This document shows positions 31,002 to 40,742 of a DNA stretch of 64,000 nucleotides, piece after piece (position 1 is the stretch's first letter; each line of letters starts with the position of its first letter). Under the pieces are notes generated by a model, which made no database searches, had not been told where the DNA came from, and was given only the letters and a program-made list of their open reading frames with translations. The stretch comes from Furfurilactobacillus milii. Lineage in GTDB: Bacteria; Bacillota; Bacilli; Lactobacillales; Lactobacillaceae. Both the position numbers and the translations under genes were made by a program. The stretch is from the NCBI RefSeq assembly GCF_009864005.1, contig NZ_WEZQ01000005.1, forward strand, positions 124,408 to 188,407. The letters are read 5' to 3'.

Positions 31002-32843
31002 ATGGATCTAACGGAAATGCAGGAACGACAGCGACATATTCGGAATTTTTCGATTGTTGCCCATATCGATCACGGTAAATCAACCTTGGCTGATCGTATT
31101 CTAGAGCTGACCGATACTGTGTCCAAACGGGAAATGCAGAATCAAGTGCTGGATGACATGCCGCTGGAACGTGAACGTGGGATTACGATCAAATTAAATG
31201 CAGTGGAACTACACTATCACGCGAAGGATGGGGAAACCTATATCTTTCACCTAATTGATACACCTGGACACGTGGATTTTTCTTATGAAGTCTCACGCTC
31301 ATTAGCGGCGTGTGAAGGGGCTTTACTGGTGGTAGATGCTGCTCAGGGTGTAGAAGCCCAGACATTAGCGAATACGTATTTAGCGTTAGATAATGATCTA
31401 GAGATTCTGCCGGTTATTAACAAAATTGACCTGCCATCTGCTCAGCCAGAAGTTGTTCGTCAAGAAATTGAAGAAGACATTGGCATTGATGCATCTAACG
31501 CCGTTTTAGCTAGTGCCAAAAGCGGGATCGGGATAACTGATATTCTTGAGCAAATTGTGCACCAGGTGCCCGCACCGACAGGTGATTTGGATAAGCCATT
31601 AAAAGCGTTGATTTTTGATTCAATCTATGATGATTACCGTGGTGTTGTTTTGAGCCTTCGGATTATGGAGGGAACGGTTAAGCCTGGTGACCACATTCGT
31701 TTGATGAATTCAGGAACAGAGTATGAAGTGACTGAAGTTGGTGTTAACTCACCTAAGCCAATCAAACGTGATGTGTTGATGGCCGGAGATGTTGGCTATA
31801 TCACCGCATCCATTAAGGATATTGCAGATACGCGAGTGGGTGATACGGTCACAGACGCGGTTAATCCCACTGAAAAGGCCTTGCCGGGTTATCGTAAAAT
31901 GAATCCAATGGTTTACGCAGGGCTATATCCAACCGATAATGGTAAGTACAACGATTTGCGTGACGCTTTGGAGAAGTTACAACTTAACGATGCGGCATTA
32001 GTCTTCGAACCGGAAAAATCGCAGGCATTGGGCTCAGGATTTCGTTGTGGATTCCTAGGAATGTTGCATATGGACGTGGTTCAGGAACGGTTGGAACGTG
32101 AGTTTGATCTGGATTTAATTACCACAGCACCTTCTGTTACGTACCATGTTGATATGACAGATGGTTCTCAAGTCATTGTGGAAAACCCGTCTGAAATGCC
32201 GGATCCATCCAACATTAAAACGATCAATGAGCCTTACGTTAAGGCAACCATCATGGTGCCAAACGATTATGTTGGTGCAGTGATGGAATTATGCCAGCGC
32301 AAACGCGGTGACTTTGATACAATGGCATATCTTGATGATCACCGGGTAAACGTGATATACTACATGCCATTATCTGAAATCATCTTTGACTTTTTTGACC
32401 GCCTTAAAAGTAGCACCCGTGGTTATGCATCCTTAGATTATGAGTTGGATGAATACCGCCCAGGTGACCTTGTTAAGATTGATATTTTACTGAACGGGGA
32501 TAAAGTTGATGCGCTGAGTTTTATTGTTGCGCGTGAATTTGCAGCCAATCGTGGTCGTACCATCGTTGGGCGTTTGAAAACGATTATTCCTCGTCAAAAC
32601 TTCGAAATCCCAGTTCAGGCAGCCATTGGCGCCAAGGTAGTGGCACGATCTGACATCAAGGCTTATCGGAAGGATGTGACGGCTCACTTGTATGGTGGTG
32701 ACCGCACGCGGCGGATGAAGCTACTTGAAAAGCAAAAGGCCGGTAAGAAACGGATGAAAGCCGTCGGAATCGTCGATGTGCCACAAGAAGCATTTATGGC
32801 TGTCCTTCAGACTGACGAAGAAGAAAGCCATAAAACGAAATAA
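31002..32843 (+). CDS. lepA: Elongation factor 4 (LepA)
   Basis: A 613-residue EF-G-like ribosomal GTPase implicated in 30S assembly/initiation and back-translocation. G1 is [13 protein letters not shown] (20-32), followed by [16 protein letters not shown] and NKIDLP. The C-terminal LepA-specific domain contains [20 protein letters not shown] and ends with [20 protein letters not shown] 31002 has GGGAGG eight bases upstream; a longer frame from 30954 has none. Confidence 0.98.
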   Translation: MDLTEMQERQRHIRNFSIVAHIDHGKSTLADRILELTDTVSKREMQNQVLDDMPLERERGITIKLNAVELHYHAKDGETYIFHLIDTPGHVDFSYEVSRSLAACEGALLVVDAAQGVEAQTLANTYLALDNDLEILPVINKIDLPSAQPEVVRQEIEEDIGIDASNAVLASAKSGIGITDILEQIVHQVPAPTGDLDKPLKALIFDSIYDDYRGVVLSLRIMEGTVKPGDHIRLMNSGTEYEVTEVGVNSPKPIKRDVLMAGDVGYITASIKDIADTRVGDTVTDAVNPTEKALPGYRKMNPMVYAGLYPTDNGKYNDLRDALEKLQLNDAALVFEPEKSQALGSGFRCGFLGMLHMDVVQERLEREFDLDLITTAPSVTYHVDMTDGSQVIVENPSEMPDPSNIKTINEPYVKATIMVPNDYVGAVMELCQRKRGDFDTMAYLDDHRVNVIYYMPLSEIIFDFFDRLKSSTRGYASLDYELDEYRPGDLVKIDILLNGDKVDALSFIVAREFAANRGRTIVGRLKTIIPRQNFEIPVQAAIGAKVVARSDIKAYRKDVTAHLYGGDRTRRMKLLEKQKAGKKRMKAVGIVDVPQEAFMAVLQTDEEESHKTK

Positions 32844-32912
32844 TTGTTCATTTGACATTGACTATTGGTGAATTAATGAGCAAAATAAGAAAGACAAATT
32901 GGAGGTGAGCGT

Positions 32913-33251
32913 GTGTTAGCACGGACCAAAACGTTTTTGAAAGCAAGTCAGTTTAAATATGAGAAGACGTACATTCGGCCGATGATGGTGCCACAACACG
33001 TGTACGTCCTCCGCTTTGGTAAGAAGAAGCTCAATAACCGTTTGATTGCAAAGTACAGTCATAGTTGGACTGGTCGGTTAAAAATTGACGAGATTGATCT
33101 TCGTCTTCACGGACAACATAATCCACGGGTATTTCAAGATGAAAATGACTTATTGAAATACTTGGCCAGCCATATCTTGACAGATGATGGACGGGAACGA
33201 TATGCAAAAGTTCGGAAAGCGGCTGAACGTGAAGAACACGTTGGTGAATAA
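32913..33251 (+). CDS. Conserved-looking hypothetical protein, 112 aa
   Basis: A basic protein of 112 residues that I do not recognise. It has no signal peptide or membrane segment; about a quarter of residues are Lys or Arg. Mixed beta-like stretches such as QHVYVLRFGKK and WTGRLKIDEIDLRLHGQ are followed by a charged helical C-terminus. The start is GTG 32913 with a very good GGAGGTGA site, which together with neighbour-like codon use makes it a real gene. It lies 69 bases after lepA and before a terminator, so it is probably co-transcribed with lepA. RNA or ribosome association is only a guess. Confidence 0.75.
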   Translation: MLARTKTFLKASQFKYEKTYIRPMMVPQHVYVLRFGKKKLNNRLIAKYSHSWTGRLKIDEIDLRLHGQHNPRVFQDENDLLKYLASHILTDDGRERYAKVRKAAEREEHVGE

Positions 33252-33305
33252 ACTCACGGTGTGAGCGCTTTCGGTGTTTTAAGCCACTGATAATAACTGA
33301 TTAAT

Positions 33306-33353
33306 ATCTCTTTGTGTCGAGTAGTAGATTAATTCGGCGCAGGGAGATTTTTT
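33306..33353 (+). terminator. Intrinsic terminator of the lepA transcript
   Basis: ATCTC-TTTGTGTCGA (33306-33320) pairs with TCGGCGCAGG-GAGAT (33334-33348) using several G-U pairs, followed by TTTTTT. Confidence 0.75.
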
Positions 33354-33537
33354 GCTTCAAGGGCTGAGAATCGGCGCGCTGTATCCAATAGGTGCGACTG
33401 GTGTAATAGGTTGTTAATCTAACGGTTTCAACAGTTGGTTATAGAAATGATAAACTGACGGTACAAGCTCAGTGATGGTATTTTTAGTTAATTTTTGTGA
33501 CAATAGAGTTCAGAAAAAAGGTTGGAGGTCAAGATCA

Positions 33538-34572
33538 ATGAAGGTAATTGAATCATTTGGCACACAAAGTATTGATGAACGGGCTGCGATGATCGATGGC
33601 ACTCGGCCAATGCCCAATGTTGGAGAGCATGATGTGCGCGTTAAGATTACGGCAGTATCAGTTAATCCTGTCGATACCAAGTTACGACAAGCACTAACAA
33701 GCCAGACAGTAGGCACAATTCTTGGTTATGACGCAGTGGGACAGATTGCTGAAATTGGCAGTGCTGTTGATCATTTTAAGATTGGTGATCGTGTTTTCTA
33801 TGCAGGTAGTACTGCTCGTGATGGTGCCAATGCTGAAGAACAGGTAGTTGACGCCCGTTTGATCGCGCATGCCCCTGAGCACTTAACGGATGCCGAGGCA
33901 GCAGCGTTGCCACTAACGTCATTGACAGCTGGTGAGGTTCTCTTTACTAAAATGGGTTTTAAAATGGCTGCTGATGCCAATATCGGCCAACAATTGTTAA
34001 TTATTAATGGTGCTGGTGGCGTAGGATCTGTCGCCATTCAACTGGCCAAGTGGGCAGGACTGACCGTTTCAGCAACAGCTTCACGCCCAGAAACTCGTGA
34101 ATGGGTCAAAAAAATGGGCGCTACTCACATTTTTAATCATCGTGAAGCCTTGGCGCCTCAAGTGGCCGAAGCGGGAATCAATTTCTTTGATGGTATCTTA
34201 ATTCTGCACTCAACCGATCAGTACTTTGAAACAGCAGCAAAATTAATCAAGCCGTTTGGTCATGTGGCATCCATCGTCGAGAATCGCGAGCCGCTGCCGA
34301 TGGGACTATTGAAGAATAAGGCTGCTAGTTTTGATTGGGAATATATGTTTGCGAAAAGTGATTATGGTGTCGATCTCAACTCCCAAGGTCAATTGTTAGC
34401 AAAAATCGCCGAGTTAGCAGATCAACGAGTTCTGCACACAACGTTAACCACGACGATTGATTCAGGCATCAACGCTGACAATTTGCGGGCTGCGCATCAA
34501 TTAGTCGAAGCCAACAAAATGGTCGGTAAAGTGGTTGTTACCGGACCGTTTAATGGCAGTGAAAAAGCCTAA
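33538..34572 (+). CDS. Zinc-type alcohol dehydrogenase-like / quinone oxidoreductase (MDR family)
   Basis: A 344-residue medium-chain dehydrogenase/reductase of the YogA/quinone-oxidoreductase type. The GroES-like N-terminal half has VNPVDTKLRQ and LGYDAVGQIAEIG. The Rossmann half has IINGAGGVGSVAIQLAKWAG (about 155-174), a NADPH-binding loop. The usual structural-zinc cysteines are absent, so it is probably a zinc-independent NADPH reductase of quinones or unsaturated carbonyls. ATG 33538 has GGAGG upstream; a frame opening at 33472 lies in the untranslated leader. The true substrate is unknown. Confidence 0.85.
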   Translation: MKVIESFGTQSIDERAAMIDGTRPMPNVGEHDVRVKITAVSVNPVDTKLRQALTSQTVGTILGYDAVGQIAEIGSAVDHFKIGDRVFYAGSTARDGANAEEQVVDARLIAHAPEHLTDAEAAALPLTSLTAGEVLFTKMGFKMAADANIGQQLLIINGAGGVGSVAIQLAKWAGLTVSATASRPETREWVKKMGATHIFNHREALAPQVAEAGINFFDGILILHSTDQYFETAAKLIKPFGHVASIVENREPLPMGLLKNKAASFDWEYMFAKSDYGVDLNSQGQLLAKIAELADQRVLHTTLTTTIDSGINADNLRAAHQLVEANKMVGKVVVTGPFNGSEKA

Positions 34573-34605
34573 TTAACTTTTAAAAGTGAAAGGAAGAAAA
34601 CTAAG

Positions 34606-35556
34606 GTGCAATGGACAGAAGTAAGCGTGACAACGACTAACGAAGCGGTAGAGGCTGTGAGCAACATTTTAATGGATGCTGGTGCATCCGGTACTAAAAT
34701 TGACGACGCAGCGGATTTTGCTGCATTGCAACCAGAATTTCCTGGTGAACTACTGGATAAGCGAGATTTACCACATTTGATTCATGGTGCTGTGGTGACC
34801 GCATATTATCCTGAGACCATTGAACTCTCAACGATCATTCCGATAATTGAACAACGGATTAACGAGCTGGATAGTTTTGGCTTGGATGCCGGACCGGCAA
34901 CTGTGTTGCAAAAACCAGTTGCAGAAGCCGACTGGGCTACCGTTTGGAAAAAATATTATCATCCAGTACGTGTTACTCGTTATTTGACGGTTGTTCCTAG
35001 TTGGGAGCATTATCAGCCGGCCGATAAAAACGAAAAAACGTTAATTCTAGATCCTGGCATGGCGTTTGGTACTGGTACTCATCCAACGACGGCATTGATG
35101 TTACAGGCGTTGGAATTAACCATTCGTGGCGGTGAAACGGTACTGGACGTTGGCACAGGATCTGGTGTGTTGTCTATTGCAGCAAAACAGCTTGGCGCTG
35201 GTGAAGTTTTTGCGTATGACGTTGATCAAATTGCTGTAGACTCGGCTAAAAGCAACTTGGATCTCAACCCAGTTGCTAAGGATGTCCATGTGAGTCCCAA
35301 TGACCTGCTAAAGGGCGTTACACAAACAGCCGACATTATTGTTGCCAATATTTTAGCAGATATTATTGTGCCACTGATTCCGCAAACGTGGCCGTTGTTG
35401 CCAAAAGGCGGCCTGTTTTTAACTAGCGGCATTATTGCGGATAAATATCCGTTGGTCGTTGGCAAACTGAGGGAAAATGGTTATCAAGTTGTCGAAACCT
35501 TGCGGCGTGGCGACTGGTATGGCATTATCGCTAAAAAGCCGGAGGCAGACGACTGA
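34606..35556 (+). CDS. prmA: Ribosomal protein L11 methyltransferase
   Basis: A 316-residue SAM-dependent enzyme that trimethylates lysines and the N-terminus of L11. The substrate-recognition N-terminal domain begins with the family's MxWTE. The methyltransferase domain has DPGMAFGTGTHPTT, then VLDVGTGSGVLSIAA (about 178-192) and NILADIIVPL. The start is GTG 34606 with AAAGGA upstream. Its stop codon shares one base with the rsmE start (TGATG). Confidence 0.95.
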   Translation: MQWTEVSVTTTNEAVEAVSNILMDAGASGTKIDDAADFAALQPEFPGELLDKRDLPHLIHGAVVTAYYPETIELSTIIPIIEQRINELDSFGLDAGPATVLQKPVAEADWATVWKKYYHPVRVTRYLTVVPSWEHYQPADKNEKTLILDPGMAFGTGTHPTTALMLQALELTIRGGETVLDVGTGSGVLSIAAKQLGAGEVFAYDVDQIAVDSAKSNLDLNPVAKDVHVSPNDLLKGVTQTADIIVANILADIIVPLIPQTWPLLPKGGLFLTSGIIADKYPLVVGKLRENGYQVVETLRRGDWYGIIAKKPEADD

Positions 35557-36323
35557 TGCAACACTATTTTTTGCCGCATGACTGGCAACAAACAACAGAA
35601 TTTCAGTTGGACGCGGCGACATACAAACATTTTGTTCAGGTACTGCGTGCCACAGAGGGCACTGAAGCTGAGTTTGTCACACCGTTACACGAATTATTGA
35701 TTGCACAACTAGTTAAGTTGGATAGTGATCACCGAAGCGCGACGATGCATGTGGAACGCAAGCAAACTGTTGACGTGGAATTACCAGTACACGCCCGCAT
35801 TATTTGCGGGGTTCCTAAGGGTGACAAAGCCGAATTAATTACGCAAAAGGCAACCGAATTGGGCGTTCACGAAATTGTTTTTGTACCTACACAATGGTCA
35901 GTCGCTTCATGGAAACAAAAGGCTGCTAAAAAGTTGTCACGATTACAGGTGATTGCGACTAATGCTGCTCAGCAATCACACCGTCTTGTGATTCCTCAAT
36001 TGAAATACGCGAGTTCTTTAAAGGAAGCGGCAGCAATGCCCGCCGATTTTAATCTGGTAGCCTGGGAAGAGTCGGCCAAAAAACAAGAGACTGGTCATTT
36101 AGTTCAGACGTTTGAAAAAATACGGATTGGTCAGACAATCAATGTCATTTTCGGACCGGAAGGTGGACTGACGGTTAAAGAAGTTGACGACCTGACCGCA
36201 AATGGTTACGTGGCCGCGGGATTGGGACCGCGAATTTTACGAACCGAAACGGCGCCGTTGTACTTTTTGAGTGCGCTATCCTATGCCGTTGAGCTGCGAA
36301 AAGATTCAGAAAATGTAAATTAA
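35556..36323 (+). CDS. rsmE: 16S rRNA (uracil(1498)-N3)-methyltransferase
   Basis: A 255-residue SPOUT-fold methyltransferase acting on U1498 of 16S rRNA. An N-terminal PUA-like domain is followed by the knot domain with GVPKGDKAELITQKATELG, IFGPEGGLTVKEVDDL and LGPRILRTETAPLYFLSA. It overlaps prmA by one base, so the two are translationally coupled, a common arrangement in Firmicutes. Confidence 0.96.
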   Translation: MQHYFLPHDWQQTTEFQLDAATYKHFVQVLRATEGTEAEFVTPLHELLIAQLVKLDSDHRSATMHVERKQTVDVELPVHARIICGVPKGDKAELITQKATELGVHEIVFVPTQWSVASWKQKAAKKLSRLQVIATNAAQQSHRLVIPQLKYASSLKEAAAMPADFNLVAWEESAKKQETGHLVQTFEKIRIGQTINVIFGPEGGLTVKEVDDLTANGYVAAGLGPRILRTETAPLYFLSALSYAVELRKDSENVN

Positions 36324-36335
36324 TGAAAATTAATC

Positions 36336-36364
36336 GTGACGCTGTTCGTTAAATTGGCTATAAT
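36336..36364 (+). promoter_or_regulatory. Promoter for the 36.4-kb membrane protein gene
   Basis: GTGACG (36336-36341), a 17-base spacer and a perfect TATAAT (36359-36364), 43 bases before the start codon. Confidence 0.7.
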
Positions 36365-36406
36365 GTTCAACATAAATTAAAATTTGATGAAAAGCGTGGC
36401 GATTCA

Positions 36407-36817
36407 ATGACAGGTCTGAGGGCACATAGTGGTTGGCAGTATTGGTTACTCGGTTTATTTTTTGGCGGTTTGTTACCATGGCTGGCTAATGCCAGTAGCA
36501 TGACCGTTTACCATAAAGTAATGTGGGTGTTGCTCGGTATTAATGGTGTATATGCGCTGGTAAGTGGCTGGCAAATTGGTCGGTCACAGCATGACAGTTG
36601 GCGTGTTTTGATTTTCCCAGTGTTGTTTGCGCTGTTCACATATTTCTTGAAAGACAATGCTCATGAGTACGCCTATTACCTTGCAATTGGGTATGCGTGT
36701 GTTAGCTATTTTGTGAGTGGTTTCCACACGGGTTTTACCACTGACCACCGTTCGCTTTCGGTCCATGCGCATCAAGCGGAGACAGTTGCTGCCGGTAAAT
36801 TAGCGGTTGGTCGTTAA
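36407..36817 (+). CDS. Small membrane protein of unknown function, 136 aa
   Basis: I do not recognise this protein. It shows about four hydrophobic segments (roughly 11-28, 37-56, 66-83, 88-106) and hydrophilic ends, so it is an integral membrane protein. It has its own good promoter and a strong terminator, making it monocistronic between rsmE and relA. The ribosome binding site before ATG 36407 is weak (AAAGCGTGG), so low expression or a different start is possible. No catalytic motif is visible. Confidence 0.75.
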   Translation: MTGLRAHSGWQYWLLGLFFGGLLPWLANASSMTVYHKVMWVLLGINGVYALVSGWQIGRSQHDSWRVLIFPVLFALFTYFLKDNAHEYAYYLAIGYACVSYFVSGFHTGFTTDHRSLSVHAHQAETVAAGKLAVGR

Positions 36818-36835
36818 TGACTTAGATGATGTTGC

Positions 36836-36872
36836 TGCCAGTGTTAGGTGATTACCTAGGACTGGCATTTTT
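36836..36872 (+). terminator. Intrinsic terminator before relA
   Basis: TGCCAGT (36836-36842) and inner TAGGT pair with ACCTA and ACTGGCA (36861-36867), followed by five Ts. Confidence 0.88.
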
Positions 36873-36915
36873 GCTATCAATGGCTTACTGTAAGCGGTAG
36901 ATTTAAGCGTAGGCA

Positions 36916-36943
36916 TTGTTTAATTTACCTTTTCGGGTAAAAT
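36916..36943 (+). promoter_or_regulatory. Promoter for relA
   Basis: TTGTTT (36916-36921), a 16-base spacer and TAAAAT (36938-36943), 33 bases before the relA start. Confidence 0.6.
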
Positions 36944-36976
36944 TAGGACAACAATAAATGCATTTGGGGTGAAATA

Positions 36977-39214
36977 ATGTCAAAAGAACATATTTGGACA
37001 GCTGATGAAGTTATGGCTCAGGTCAGTTCTTACATGAATACAGAGCACGTGGCCCAAGTGCGGGAAGCATACGAGTTTGCGGCTAGGGTTCACGCTGAAC
37101 AAAAGCGCCAGTCGGGTGAGCCATATATTATGCATCCAATTCAGGTAGCGGCAATTTTAGCCGATCTGCGAATGGACCCAGAAACGGTCGAAGCCGGTTT
37201 TCTTCACGACGTGGTTGAGGACACGGTTGCAACACTCGATGACCTGCGTAATGAATTTGGCAATGATGTTGCTGAAATCGTCGATGGCGTCACCAAAATC
37301 GGTAAGATTAAATATCGCTCCAACAAAGAACAATTAGCAGAAAATCACCGTAAATTACTACTCGCGATGTCGCATGATATTCGCGTCATTATTGTGAAGT
37401 TGGCGGATCGGTTACACAATATGCGGACCTTACAGCATCTGCGCCCAGATAAACAGCGCAGAATTGCGAATGAAACGCTGGAAATTTATGCACCATTGGC
37501 GGATCGGTTAGGGATCAGCACCATTAAGTGGGAACTCGAAGACTTAAGCCTGCGGTACCTTAATCCAGAACAATATTATCGGATTGTTCACTTGATGAAT
37601 TCCAAAAGGAATCAACGAATTGAGATTATCAATGAAGCGATTGGCGAACTTAAAGATGCCATTAGCGACTTACACATCAAAACGGAAGTTTATGGTCGTC
37701 CAAAACACATTTATTCCGTTTACCGCAAGATGGTTGACAAGCATAAGCAGTTTGATCAGATTTATGATTTGTTGGCCATTCGGGTTATTGTTCAATCAAT
37801 TCGTGATTGTTATGCGGTTTTAGGTGCAATTCACACGCACTGGACGCCAATGCCAGGGCGGTTTAAGGATTACATTGCGATGCCTAAGGCAAATATGTAT
37901 CAATCCCTTCACACGACCGTTATCGGCCCTGAAGGCAAGCCATTGGAAGTACAGATCCGAACGGAAGAAATGCATCGAGTGGCTGAATTTGGGGTTGCCG
38001 CGCATTGGGCTTATAAAGAAGGACAAACGGATGAAGTTCAAGAAACCAGTAACGGCGATCGGCTAAATTGGTTTAAACAAATCATTGAACTACAGAACAA
38101 TGCCACTAACGCTGATGACTTTATGGAGGGCGTGAAGGGTGACTTGTTCACGGATTCCGTTTACGCGTTCACACCTAAGGGTGATGTACTAGAACTCCCA
38201 AAGGGCGCCGGACCGTTAGACATGGCTTACATTATCCATACGCAAGTCGGTAATCATACGACTGGGGCAAAAGTTAACGGTAAGATTGTGCCACTGGATT
38301 CTGAAATTAAAACGGGTGACATCGTTGATATCATGACGTCACAGAATTCTAGTGGACCGAGTCGTGACTGGGTCAATTTAGTCCACACACGACGCGCGCG
38401 TAATAAGATTAAACAGTATTTCCGCAAAATGGATCGTGAAGAAAATATTGATGCCGGTCGTGACATGATTACGCATGAATTGCGTGAGCTTAATTTTGAT
38501 CCAAAAGAGATCATGACGGATACCAAACTGGAGAATGTAGCAGAACGGATGCATTATCGTTCAGCGGATGATCTGTTATCTGCCATTGGGTTCGGGGATG
38601 CTGCACCGCGCGGCGTTGCTAATCGTTTGACTTCGGACGAGCGGGCTAAAATTGCTGCTGACAAACAAGCTGAGACGGAACGGGAAATTCTCACCGATAG
38701 CAGTGAAAAGAGCGAAGAAACGCAGGAAACCACTGCTAAGGCAGATGCCAAACAATCGTCCTCTGATGGGGTCATCATTGAAGGCGTTGACAATCTTCTT
38801 GTTCGTTTGAGCCACTGTTGTTCACCAATTCCGGGTGACGCGATTGTCGGTTACATCACGAAGGGGCGTGGCGTTTCTGTCCATAGAGCTGATTGCCCTA
38901 ACGTTAAATCGGCAGAAGAGCACGGTGAGCGAATTGTGGACGTCGAATGGGATGATCCGGAAAATAACCGGACTAACTACAATGCCGATATTGAAATCCG
39001 CGGTTATAACCGGAATGGTCTATTGAACGATGTTCTACGAATGATCAACAACACAACTAAGTTCTTGACCTCTGTGACCGGTAAAGTGGACCATAATAAG
39101 ATGGTCGTTATTTCCGCAACGGTTGGTGTCCGCAATCTAGATGTTCTTAACCATATTATGGATAACGTGAAGAACGTCCCAGATGTGTACGAAGTGCTTC
39201 GGGCAACACACTAA
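36977..39214 (+). CDS. relA: Bifunctional (p)ppGpp synthetase/hydrolase (Rel)
   Basis: A 745-residue stringent-response enzyme. The hydrolase domain retains its metal site: His-53, the HD pair at 77-78 and ED at 81-82, so it should degrade as well as make (p)ppGpp. The synthetase domain has GRFKDYIAMPKANMYQSLHT (about 294-313). A TGS domain (about 385-450), a region with CCSPIPGD and a C-terminal ACT domain (about 670-745) follow. ATG 36977 has GGGGTG upstream. It is followed by dtd, the usual Firmicutes partner. Confidence 0.97.
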   Translation: MSKEHIWTADEVMAQVSSYMNTEHVAQVREAYEFAARVHAEQKRQSGEPYIMHPIQVAAILADLRMDPETVEAGFLHDVVEDTVATLDDLRNEFGNDVAEIVDGVTKIGKIKYRSNKEQLAENHRKLLLAMSHDIRVIIVKLADRLHNMRTLQHLRPDKQRRIANETLEIYAPLADRLGISTIKWELEDLSLRYLNPEQYYRIVHLMNSKRNQRIEIINEAIGELKDAISDLHIKTEVYGRPKHIYSVYRKMVDKHKQFDQIYDLLAIRVIVQSIRDCYAVLGAIHTHWTPMPGRFKDYIAMPKANMYQSLHTTVIGPEGKPLEVQIRTEEMHRVAEFGVAAHWAYKEGQTDEVQETSNGDRLNWFKQIIELQNNATNADDFMEGVKGDLFTDSVYAFTPKGDVLELPKGAGPLDMAYIIHTQVGNHTTGAKVNGKIVPLDSEIKTGDIVDIMTSQNSSGPSRDWVNLVHTRRARNKIKQYFRKMDREENIDAGRDMITHELRELNFDPKEIMTDTKLENVAERMHYRSADDLLSAIGFGDAAPRGVANRLTSDERAKIAADKQAETEREILTDSSEKSEETQETTAKADAKQSSSDGVIIEGVDNLLVRLSHCCSPIPGDAIVGYITKGRGVSVHRADCPNVKSAEEHGERIVDVEWDDPENNRTNYNADIEIRGYNRNGLLNDVLRMINNTTKFLTSVTGKVDHNKMVVISATVGVRNLDVLNHIMDNVKNVPDVYEVLRATH

Positions 39215-39260
39215 TCGGATTTTGGTTATTTCGTAGTCTGATTTTTGGAGGATATGGATT

Positions 39261-39704
39261 ATGCGCGTACTATTTCAACGAGTAAGTCAGGCTAGGGTAG
39301 ATATTAATCAGGTGACTGTTGGGCAAATAAAGCGTGGATTGCTACTACTGGTTGGCATTGCACCAACGGATACACAGGCTGAAGCGGATTACCTTGCTCA
39401 CAAAATTTTAAATTGCCGTATTTTCAGTGACGAGAATGACAAGATGAATTTAAACATTCAGGATGTTGCCGGGCAGATTTTGTCCGTTTCTCAGTTCACG
39501 TTGTACGCTGATTTAGCAAAGGGTAATCGACCAGGATTCTCTAATGCTGGTCAACCGTCTATGGCAGAGCCATTATGGCAGTACTTTAACGAACAGCTTG
39601 CGGTGCAAGTACCGGTTGAAACGGGTAAATTTGGTGCTGATATGCAGGTGAGTTTGGTCAACGACGGCCCCGTAACCTTGCTGTATGAAAGAAATCATCA
39701 ATAA
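39261..39704 (+). CDS. dtd: D-aminoacyl-tRNA deacylase
   Basis: A 147-residue homodimeric enzyme that frees tRNA from D-amino acids and mischarged glycine. The two active-site blocks are present: SVSQFTLYAD (about 74-83) and NDGPVTLLYE near the C-terminus, whose Gly-Pro dipeptide lines the pocket. ATG 39261 has GGAGG upstream. It lies 46 bases after relA and is the last gene before a terminator. Confidence 0.96.
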   Translation: MRVLFQRVSQARVDINQVTVGQIKRGLLLLVGIAPTDTQAEADYLAHKILNCRIFSDENDKMNLNIQDVAGQILSVSQFTLYADLAKGNRPGFSNAGQPSMAEPLWQYFNEQLAVQVPVETGKFGADMQVSLVNDGPVTLLYERNHQ

Positions 39705-39714
39705 TAGTTTGAGA

Positions 39715-39748
39715 CGATTAGCGGATTTATTGCGCTAATCGCCTTTTT
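39715..39748 (+). terminator. Intrinsic terminator of relA-dtd
   Basis: CGATTAGCG (39715-39723) pairs with CGCTAATCG (39733-39741), followed by CCTTTTT. Confidence 0.88.
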
Positions 39749-39775
39749 AGTTCAACCTGAGTACTTCAGGGCAAA

Positions 39776-39805
39776 TAAAAACCGTGATGACATTTCTGCT
39801 CACGG
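39776..39805 (-). terminator. Intrinsic terminator of the amidase-fructosamine kinase transcript
   Basis: On the minus strand CCGTGA pairs with TCACGG around a 12-base loop, followed by TTTTTATTT. It is placed 40 bases past the fructosamine kinase stop. Confidence 0.75.
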
Positions 39806-39844
39806 CTAAATTGATTTTATATAAATTTATTTATTTTACGGTGA

Positions 39845-40693
39845 TTAATAATTATCGAGTATCTGATCGACCGCACCTGCATAGGTGAGGCCAAATAAGT
39901 TTAGATGCACTAAAAGATAGTAAAGACGGTAGAATGGCAACCGTTGATCAAACCCCTTAGCAAAGGGAAAGACACTTTGATAGCCATTGTAGAAATCTTC
40001 GTTGAACCCGCCAAAGACAGTAGTGACACCAATATCAAATTCGCGGTCACCGTAGTAAACATCTGGATCAATTAAGACGGCACCACCGTTGTCGTCAAAC
40101 ATGAAGTTGCCTGACCAAAAATCTCCGTGTAATAAAGACGGTAATGGTTGATAGTCAGCATATAAGTCTAGAAAGACTTGGCGTGCTTTTTGATAATGGG
40201 CTTCCCGACTTGGATTCCAATAATGATTGACCTTGGCTAAATCTACGACAGCGTCCAAACGTTGTGTCGTGAAAAAGGTGCCCCAGTCTGCTTGCCATTG
40301 ATTATGCTTAGGAATTTTGCCGATGAGAAAATCATGATCAAAACCATATTGCTGATTAGGGCTCACTAGCTGGTGAACTTTGGCCAATGCTTCGCCAACC
40401 GCTCGTTGATTGCCTGCCGAACCTTCGTTGATCCAACTAAGCAGAAGAAAAGCGTCGCCGTCGATTTCTCCAGTCGCCAATACTTGTGGGACAGTCGCAG
40501 CTTGCCCTAATAGAGTCAACCCATCAATTTCATGCTGGAAAAAGGCTTGGGGATGGTTAGGCTGAACCTTCAAAAATTGAATGCCATCACTCGTGTCAAG
40601 ACGATAGGCCTCGTTCACATCACCACCGTGAACGGCGGTCACCTGATTGATCTGATGAACTGGTAGTTGCTCAAACCATGTCTTTTTTCTCAT
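39845..40693 (-). CDS. Fructosamine kinase family protein
   Basis: A 282-residue protein of the aminoglycoside-phosphotransferase-like fold, fructosamine/ketosamine 3-kinase family, which phosphorylates sugars attached to protein amines so that the adduct falls off. The catalytic block is LLHGDFWSGNFMFDD and the metal-binding block VLIDPDVYYGDREFDIGVT. The start is the second in-frame ATG (40691-40693), seven codons before the conserved FEQLPV, with AAAGGA at good spacing; the ATG three codons earlier sits on that site. It lies 49 bases after the amidase gene on the same strand. Confidence 0.9.
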   Translation of the reverse strand: MRKKTWFEQLPVHQINQVTAVHGGDVNEAYRLDTSDGIQFLKVQPNHPQAFFQHEIDGLTLLGQAATVPQVLATGEIDGDAFLLLSWINEGSAGNQRAVGEALAKVHQLVSPNQQYGFDHDFLIGKIPKHNQWQADWGTFFTTQRLDAVVDLAKVNHYWNPSREAHYQKARQVFLDLYADYQPLPSLLHGDFWSGNFMFDDNGGAVLIDPDVYYGDREFDIGVTTVFGGFNEDFYNGYQSVFPFAKGFDQRLPFYRLYYLLVHLNLFGLTYAGAVDQILDNY

Positions 40694-40742
40694 CGTACTC
40701 ATCCTTTCTTAAATAGTGAAATGTGTCATTCATTCAAAAAGA

